This document shows positions 29,603 to 34,298 of a stretch of 34,298 bases of DNA, piece after piece (the first letter of the stretch is position 1; every line of letters begins with the position of its first letter). The DNA lies in assembly GCA_024681215.1 (NCBI GenBank), contig JAILBG010000006.1, forward strand, positions 1 through 34,298, written 5' to 3'. The DNA is from RUG563 sp024681215. Lineage in GTDB: Bacteria > Bacillota > Clostridia > Christensenellales > Aristaeellaceae. A model generated the notes under the pieces. It worked only from the letters and a program-made list of their open reading frames with translations. It had not been told where the DNA came from and did not search any database. The position numbers were made by a program, and so were the translations under genes.

Positions 29603-30890
29603 ACAGTTCCGGGAGCATGCGGACCGCGTCCTTTCAGCATTGACCTGGACGGAGGAAATGCGGGACCGCGTCCTCCGTTCCATGGAGAAAAGAGAGGGAA
29701 AACCGATGAAAAAACTGTCGGCAGGCCTTGTGATCGTCCTTGCGCTGATGCTGGCGACCACCGCGGTGGCGCTGGCCACGGGCGGGTTCGGCATATTGCA
29801 GTACATGATGCGGCACGCGCCGGAAAAAACGGAGAATCAGGCCTATGTGAACACCATCCTCACCGTGGGGCAGACGTACGAATGCGACGCCTTCACCCTG
29901 TCCCTCAATGAGACGGCCTTCGACGGCATGCGCCTGACCGCCGCCATGGAGCTCTATCCCAAAGCGGGGGCGGACCCGGTGTTCGTGCTGCCCGGCGTGC
30001 GGGCCACGGTGAACGGGGAGGCGGCGGAGGTCTCCTGGCTGGGCGGCAGCTATGACGATGCGGGCTTCTGGGCCCCGGATCTGAGCCGGATGGTTACCTA
30101 CGATGCGTGCGGCGGGGCGGAAATCGTCCTGGCGCGGCCCGCGGACGGGCCGGTAAATTGGGAAATCGTGTACGAGATCTATCAGCCCCTGCTGCCCATC
30201 GTGTTCACCGTGGAGGATGAGCCGGGGATCGGCGAGGAGGAATGGACGGACGCGCAGTACGCTTTCCACGAGCAGCAGTTCGCCGACGCCTACCGGGACG
30301 GAAAAATCATGCTGGATCAGTACGCCGATCCCTGGTGGTACCTGGCCTGCATCCCCCAGCAGGACGGGATCGACGGCGGGGAAAAGGAAGCGAAGGACGT
30401 ATGGCAGAACGCGGTGGACCTGGGGGTTTTCCGGCGCGTGGACCAGGCGGTGTTCCGGTTTGAAACCAGGCCGGCTTCCGTGTATACGGTGGAAAACCGG
30501 CCCCTGCTCACCCTGCCGGAGGGCGAGAAAGTGACGCTGGAAAAAATGGACGTGCTGGTGGACGCCGTTTCCCTGCGCCTGCGGATCAGCCGGGAGGACG
30601 GCGCTCCCGCGGCGGAGGATGACGGCAGCTGGCGCTGGAGCTTTGCGGTGCTGGCGGAGGGCGCGGAAACCAAGTGGTACGGCGGCAACTGCCGTCTTGA
30701 GGAGGACGGCAGCATACTGTACGAAGCCGATGTGAGCCTGTCCCGGCCCACGGACCGGGTATACATCGTGCCCTGCCGGGAGGAAGACGGGATACTGATG
30801 GGAAATCCCGCCACCCGGGAGGTGTACCGGCGGCAGGAAGCCGTGACGGAGGAAGAAAAAAATATGACGGCGGCGGTGGATCTGGAGTAG
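29592..30890 (+). CDS. Single-pass membrane protein, probable anti-sigma factor
   Basis: The 432-residue protein has a short cytoplasmic N-terminus of about 39 residues (KNEQFREHADRVLSALTWTEEMRDRVLRS begins it), one membrane helix at about 41-64, and a large extracytoplasmic part. The outer part is rich in beta-strand-like stretches and acidic residues and carries no zinc-binding motif that I can see. Topology, overlap with the sigma gene and size fit anti-sigma proteins that hold an ECF sigma at the membrane and sense an outside signal, such as the DUF4179-type partners common in Clostridia. I could not confirm that domain by eye. A second in-frame ATG at 29706 is just before the membrane helix. 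A terminator follows. Confidence 0.7.
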   Translation: MKNEQFREHADRVLSALTWTEEMRDRVLRSMEKREGKPMKKLSAGLVIVLALMLATTAVALATGGFGILQYMMRHAPEKTENQAYVNTILTVGQTYECDAFTLSLNETAFDGMRLTAAMELYPKAGADPVFVLPGVRATVNGEAAEVSWLGGSYDDAGFWAPDLSRMVTYDACGGAEIVLARPADGPVNWEIVYEIYQPLLPIVFTVEDEPGIGEEEWTDAQYAFHEQQFADAYRDGKIMLDQYADPWWYLACIPQQDGIDGGEKEAKDVWQNAVDLGVFRRVDQAVFRFETRPASVYTVENRPLLTLPEGEKVTLEKMDVLVDAVSLRLRISREDGAPAAEDDGSWRWSFAVLAEGAETKWYGGNCRLEEDGSILYEADVSLSRPTDRVYIVPCREEDGILMGNPATREVYRRQEAVTEEEKNMTAAVDLE

Positions 30891-30938
30891 ACGCCTGATC
30901 CGATCCCTTCGATGCATTCCCGCTGTTTTCGACAGTAT

Positions 30939-30968
30939 AGGCCTTCCCCTTGCGGGAAAGGCCTTTTT
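30939..30968 (+). terminator. Intrinsic terminator after the sigma/anti-sigma operon
   Basis: The stem AGGCCTT-c-CCC-TTGC-GGG-a-AAGGCCT is followed by a run of T residues. It separates the sigma operon from polA. Confidence 0.88.
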
Positions 30969-31024
30969 CTTTCCTGGCGAGCGGCGGGAATGTAAACAAT
31001 TTGCAACAAATCCGCAGTATTTTC

Positions 31025-31053
31025 TTTTCATTTATTCCGACCTGTGGTATACT
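31025..31053 (+). promoter_or_regulatory. Extended -10 sigma-A promoter of polA-coaE
   Basis: TTTTCA (31025-31030), a 17-base spacer and TATACT (31048-31053), with TGG just before the -10, stand 30 bases upstream of the polA start codon. Confidence 0.65.
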
Positions 31054-31082
31054 GAAGCGAATGACTGCGCGAGGTGATTGCG

Positions 31083-33632
31083 ATGCGGGAAACGCTGCTG
31101 GCGGTGGACGGGAACAGCCTGATGCACCGGGCCTTTCACGCCCTGCCGCTGATGGACGCGGACGGGGTGTACACCAACGCCGTGCACGGCTTTCTGGCCA
31201 TGCTGTTCAAGGCGGTGCAGGAGATCGGCCCCCGGTACGCCGCGGTGGCCTTCGATCTGCATGGGCCCACCTTCCGCCACGTCGCCTTCGCGGATTACAA
31301 GGCGGGCCGCCGGGCCACGCCGGAGGAGCTGCGGCCGCAGTTTGGCATCATCAAGGAGATCCTTTCCGATATGCGCCTGGGCGTGCTGACCGCCGAAGGC
31401 TACGAGGCGGACGATATCCTGGGCACCCTGGCCGCCAAGTGCCGGGAAGCGGGGATGGACTGCGTGATCCTCACCGGGGACCGGGATGCGCTGCAGCTGG
31501 TGGGAAACGGAACGAAGGTGCTCTTTACCCGGAAGGGCATCACGGAAAGCACGCTGTTTGACGCCGCGGGGGTGCGGGAGTACTTCGGGGTCAGCCCGGA
31601 GCAGGTGACGGACTGGAAGGGCCTCATGGGCGACAGCAGCGACAATATCCCCGGCATCCCCGGCGTGGGGGAAAAGACGGCGGTGAAGCTGCTGGACGAA
31701 TACGGCAGCCTGGAAAACGTGCTGGCCCATGGAAACGATATCCGGGGCAAGCTGGGGGAAAAGGTGCGGGAGAACGCGGAATTGGCCCGGTTTTCCAAGG
31801 ATCTGGCCACCATCCGGCCCACGGCCCCCATCGTCTTCGACCTGGCGGCGTTTGATGTTTCGCATATGGGAGAAGGGCTGAAAACCCTGAAAAAATATCA
31901 GCTGAACGGCATGGCCGGGCGGCTGGAAAAGCTGGCGGGGACGGATGCGCCCGCCCCGGAGGAGGAAAACGGGGAGGAGGACGCCGCGCCGGAGGAAAGG
32001 ACGCTGTCCACCCGGGAGGAGATCGCCGCGTTCCTGGGGGAGATCCGCGGGGAAACGGCGGCCATCCACGTGACGCCCGTTACCATGACCCTGGCGGGGA
32101 AGGGCGTGCTGGCACAGATCCGATTGCAGCAGGACATGCTTTCCGGCGGGCTGCTGCCAGAGGAAGCGTGGCAGGCGGTCGCCCCGCTGATGGAAGAAAA
32201 AAGGCTTTGCGTGCACGACGGCAAGGCGCTGCTTCACATGCTTTCCGATCAGGGCCTGCCCCTGCCCGCGTTCTTCTGGGATACCATGCTGGGGGCGTAC
32301 CTGCGCAATCCCCAGGAAAAATCCTACGCGCTGAAGAATTTCGCCCGGGAGGACGCCTGGGGCGTTTTGACCCTTGCGCGGAAGCAGGAAAAGCTGCTTC
32401 GGCGGGAGGGCATGGAAAAGCTGATGCGGGACGTGGAAATGCCGCTTCTGTACGTGCTGTTCGATATGGAGCAGGCGGGGTTCCGGGTGGACGCGGAGGT
32501 GCTGCGGGGCCTGGGGGCGGAATTCACCAGATCGGCGGAGGAACTGAAGGAAGAGGTCTACCGCCTCACCGGGGTGCGGGGGTTCAACCTCAACAGCCCC
32601 CAGCAGCTGGGGAAGGTGCTGTTCGAGACGCTGGATCTGCCCCACGGGAAAAAGACCCAGAAGGGCTATTCCACCGACGCGGAAACCCTGGAAAAGCTGA
32701 CAGATCTGCACCCCGCCGTGGAAAAGATCCTGAAATACCGCCAGACGGTGAAGCTGAACAGCACCTACATCGACGCGCTGCTCAGGAAAATGGACGGGTC
32801 CGGCCGGGTGCACTCCTATTTCGATCAGACCGGCACCGCCACGGGCCGCATTTCTTCCAGCGAGCCCAATCTGCAGAATATCCCCGTCCGCACGGAAATG
32901 GGGCGGGAGATCCGCAAGGCCTTCGTCGCCGCCCCGGGCTGCGTGCTGGCGGACGCGGATTACAGCCAGATCGAGCTGCGGGTGATGGCGCATTTTTCCG
33001 GGGACGACGCCATGGTGGACGCTTTCCGGAAGGGACAGGACATTCACGCCCGCACGGCGGCGGAGGTGTACGGCGTGCCCATGGCGCAGGTGACCAAGGA
33101 CATGCGCTCCAGCGCCAAGGCGGTGAATTTCGGCCTGGTGTACGGCATCAGCGAATTCGGCCTGGCGCGGAACATCGGCGTCAGCCGCCGGGAGGCGGCG
33201 GATTTCATCACCCGGTATTTCCAGCGGTATCCCGGGGTAAAGCGCTTTATGGACGAGGCGGTGAAAAAGGGCTACGACAGCGGCTATGCCGAAACCATGA
33301 TGGGCCGGCGGCGGCAGCTGCCGGAGCTCAAGTCCTCCAACGCCAACGTGCGTTCCTTCGGCGAGCGGGCGGCCATGAACACCCCGGTGCAGGGCACGGC
33401 GGCGGATATCATCAAGCTGGCCATGGTGCGGGTGCACGGGGCGCTGAAGGAAGAGGGGCTGCGCGCCCGGCTGATCCTGCAGGTGCACGACGAGCTGCTC
33501 ATCGAAGCGCCGCAGGAGGAGAAGGAGCGGGTGGCCGCGCTGCTGCAGAAGTGCATGGAAGAGGTATTCGCGCTGAAGGTGCCCCTGGTGGCGGAAGTGA
33601 AAACGGGCGAAAGCTGGTTTGAAACCAAATGA
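31083..33632 (+). CDS. polA: DNA polymerase I
   Basis: PolA fills gaps in excision repair and removes RNA primers. The 849-residue protein has a 5'-3' exonuclease domain (1 to about 290) with LLAVDGNSLMHRAFHA, EADDILGT, LTGDRDALQL and GDSSDNIPGIPGVGEKTA. The 3'-5' exonuclease-like region (about 310-450) lacks the DxE and other acidic residues needed for proofreading, as in Bacillus PolA. The polymerase domain has motif A D626-YSQIELR, motif B RSSAKAVNFGLVYG with K679, and motif C V801-HDE804. ATG 31083 is used because GAGGTGAT precedes it by a few bases; a GTG at 31074 lies inside that site. The stop overlaps coaE (ATGA). Confidence 0.96.
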   Translation: MRETLLAVDGNSLMHRAFHALPLMDADGVYTNAVHGFLAMLFKAVQEIGPRYAAVAFDLHGPTFRHVAFADYKAGRRATPEELRPQFGIIKEILSDMRLGVLTAEGYEADDILGTLAAKCREAGMDCVILTGDRDALQLVGNGTKVLFTRKGITESTLFDAAGVREYFGVSPEQVTDWKGLMGDSSDNIPGIPGVGEKTAVKLLDEYGSLENVLAHGNDIRGKLGEKVRENAELARFSKDLATIRPTAPIVFDLAAFDVSHMGEGLKTLKKYQLNGMAGRLEKLAGTDAPAPEEENGEEDAAPEERTLSTREEIAAFLGEIRGETAAIHVTPVTMTLAGKGVLAQIRLQQDMLSGGLLPEEAWQAVAPLMEEKRLCVHDGKALLHMLSDQGLPLPAFFWDTMLGAYLRNPQEKSYALKNFAREDAWGVLTLARKQEKLLRREGMEKLMRDVEMPLLYVLFDMEQAGFRVDAEVLRGLGAEFTRSAEELKEEVYRLTGVRGFNLNSPQQLGKVLFETLDLPHGKKTQKGYSTDAETLEKLTDLHPAVEKILKYRQTVKLNSTYIDALLRKMDGSGRVHSYFDQTGTATGRISSSEPNLQNIPVRTEMGREIRKAFVAAPGCVLADADYSQIELRVMAHFSGDDAMVDAFRKGQDIHARTAAEVYGVPMAQVTKDMRSSAKAVNFGLVYGISEFGLARNIGVSRREAADFITRYFQRYPGVKRFMDEAVKKGYDSGYAETMMGRRRQLPELKSSNANVRSFGERAAMNTPVQGTAADIIKLAMVRVHGALKEEGLRARLILQVHDELLIEAPQEEKERVAALLQKCMEEVFALKVPLVAEVKTGESWFETK

Positions 33633-34243
33633 GCCGGTATGTGATCGGGCTCACCGGGGGCATCGCCTGCGGAAAGAGCCATCTGACGAAAACGCTGCGG
33701 GACGCCGGGGCGCGGATCGTGGACGCGGACGAGATCTCCCGCGGCCTGACGGCGGCGGGCGGCGAAGCCCTGCCCGCCATCCGGGCGGCCTTCGGGGAAA
33801 CGGTGTTCCGGGGAGAAACGCTGGACCGGCGGGCGCTGGGCGCGATGGTGTTCGCGGACGAAAAAGCCCGCAAGCGGCTCAACGACATCCTGCATCCGAT
33901 GATTTTTGAGGAAATGCGGCGGCAGATCGGGGAAGCGGACGGGCCGGTGGTCATGGATGTGCCGCTTTTGTACGAAACCGGGCTGGACGCCTGGTGCGAC
34001 GAGATCTGGTGCGCCTACGTGCCGGTGAAGGAACAGATATCCCGCCTCCGCAGCCGGGACGGGCTCACCTGCCGGGAAGCCCGGGACCGGGTTCGCGCCC
34101 AGATGCCCGCCCGGGGAAAAGCGCGGCGGGCGGACCGGGTGATCCGCACGGACCGCAGCCGGGAAGAAAGCGCCGCCGAGGCACTGCGGCTGTGGCAGGG
34201 CATATTGGCAAATTCATCCCCTGAAGGAGAAAATGCGCATTGA
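33629..34243 (+). CDS. coaE: Dephospho-CoA kinase
   Basis: CoaE phosphorylates the 3'-hydroxyl of dephospho-CoA, the last step of coenzyme A synthesis. The 204-residue protein has the P-loop G-LTGGIACGKS near residues 7-17, the substrate stretch IVDADEISRGL, the LHP motif in LNDILHPMIF, and DVPLLYETGLD in the core. These are the standard family marks. The start overlaps the polA stop by four bases, the polA-coaE order seen in many Gram-positive genomes. The stop codon touches the next start (TGATG). Confidence 0.95.
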   Translation: MSRYVIGLTGGIACGKSHLTKTLRDAGARIVDADEISRGLTAAGGEALPAIRAAFGETVFRGETLDRRALGAMVFADEKARKRLNDILHPMIFEEMRRQIGEADGPVVMDVPLLYETGLDAWCDEIWCAYVPVKEQISRLRSRDGLTCREARDRVRAQMPARGKARRADRVIRTDRSREESAAEALRLWQGILANSSPEGENAH

Positions 34244-34298
34244 TGAATGATCTTCCTCCCATCCGGACGGCCCCGGCCGCCCAGCGGAACCGGCGTTC
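34243..34298 (+). CDS. Start of an unidentified gene, cut by the window edge
   Basis: An ATG at 34243 shares one base with the coaE stop codon, and its frame is open to the end of the window, giving MNDLPPIRTAPAAQRNRR. AAGGAG lies about 14 bases upstream, somewhat far. The coupling suggests a third gene of the polA operon. In related genomes a lytic transglycosylase often follows coaE, but nothing here identifies it. Confidence 0.45.
   Translation, partial: MNDLPPIRTAPAAQRNRR

Overview
The window is GC-rich, densely coded bacterial chromosome. It looks like a Clostridia-type Bacillota (Firmicutes), probably a carbohydrate-using gut or rumen anaerobe. The evidence is an intact ctsR-mcsA-mcsB-clpC operon with a CtsR-like operator, strong AGGAGG-type ribosome binding sites with frequent GTG/TTG starts, a minimal sufC-sufB system, a DUF1858 protein, a proofreading-dead PolA, a Cthe_2159-like beta-helix protein and plant-polysaccharide enzymes (GH127, CE8+CE12 pectin esterase). 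A more exact taxonomy would be a guess. I saw no rRNA, tRNA, CRISPR array, transposase or phage gene.

Layout. 1-2307 (+): end of a GH127 glycosidase, a serine hydrolase and a GNAT acetyltransferase. 2358-3821 (-): a PutP-type sodium:solute symporter, separated from the previous operon by a bidirectional terminator. 4036-9300 (+): arginine operon argC - GNAT - argJ - argB - argD, driven by a perfect consensus sigma-A promoter followed by an ArgR-like dyad. It is interrupted between argJ and argB by two tandem copies of a hairpin-rich repeat, and ends in a small acidic ORF and a terminator. 9347-10507 (+): alanyl-tRNA editing protein. 10547-10774 (-): small CxxC-rich protein. 10918-15528 (+): GT-C-like membrane protein, 87-residue protein, GtrA, and a diguanylate cyclase with a C-terminal GAF-like region. 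15650-16615 (+): class II aldolase. 16616-16931 (+): a gene-free stretch of consecutive hairpins ending in an intrinsic terminator, the best candidate here for an undescribed structured RNA. 16982-21416 (-): clpC, mcsB, mcsA, ctsR. 21608-24593 (+): pectin esterase fusion and secreted beta-helix protein. 24665-26580 (-): sufC-sufB-DUF1858. 26709-28967 (-): SNF2 helicase with an N-terminal nuclease-like domain. 29093-30890 (+): ECF sigma factor and membrane anti-sigma candidate. 31083-34298 (+): polA, coaE and the first codons of another gene.

How the genes work together. The arg operon covers glutamate to ornithine by the acetyl-recycling route, with ArgJ returning the acetyl group; the embedded GNAT could supply the first acetylglutamate. 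The ctsR operon is the standard self-repressed heat-shock/arginine-phosphorylation/Clp proteolysis circuit, but McsB departs from the norm at both ends. The pectin esterase and beta-helix protein form a pectin-directed pair, and GH127 at the left edge adds arabinoside removal. SufC and SufB form an Fe-S assembly scaffold with a small Cys-containing partner. All functional statements rest on motif reading by eye; no database search was run.
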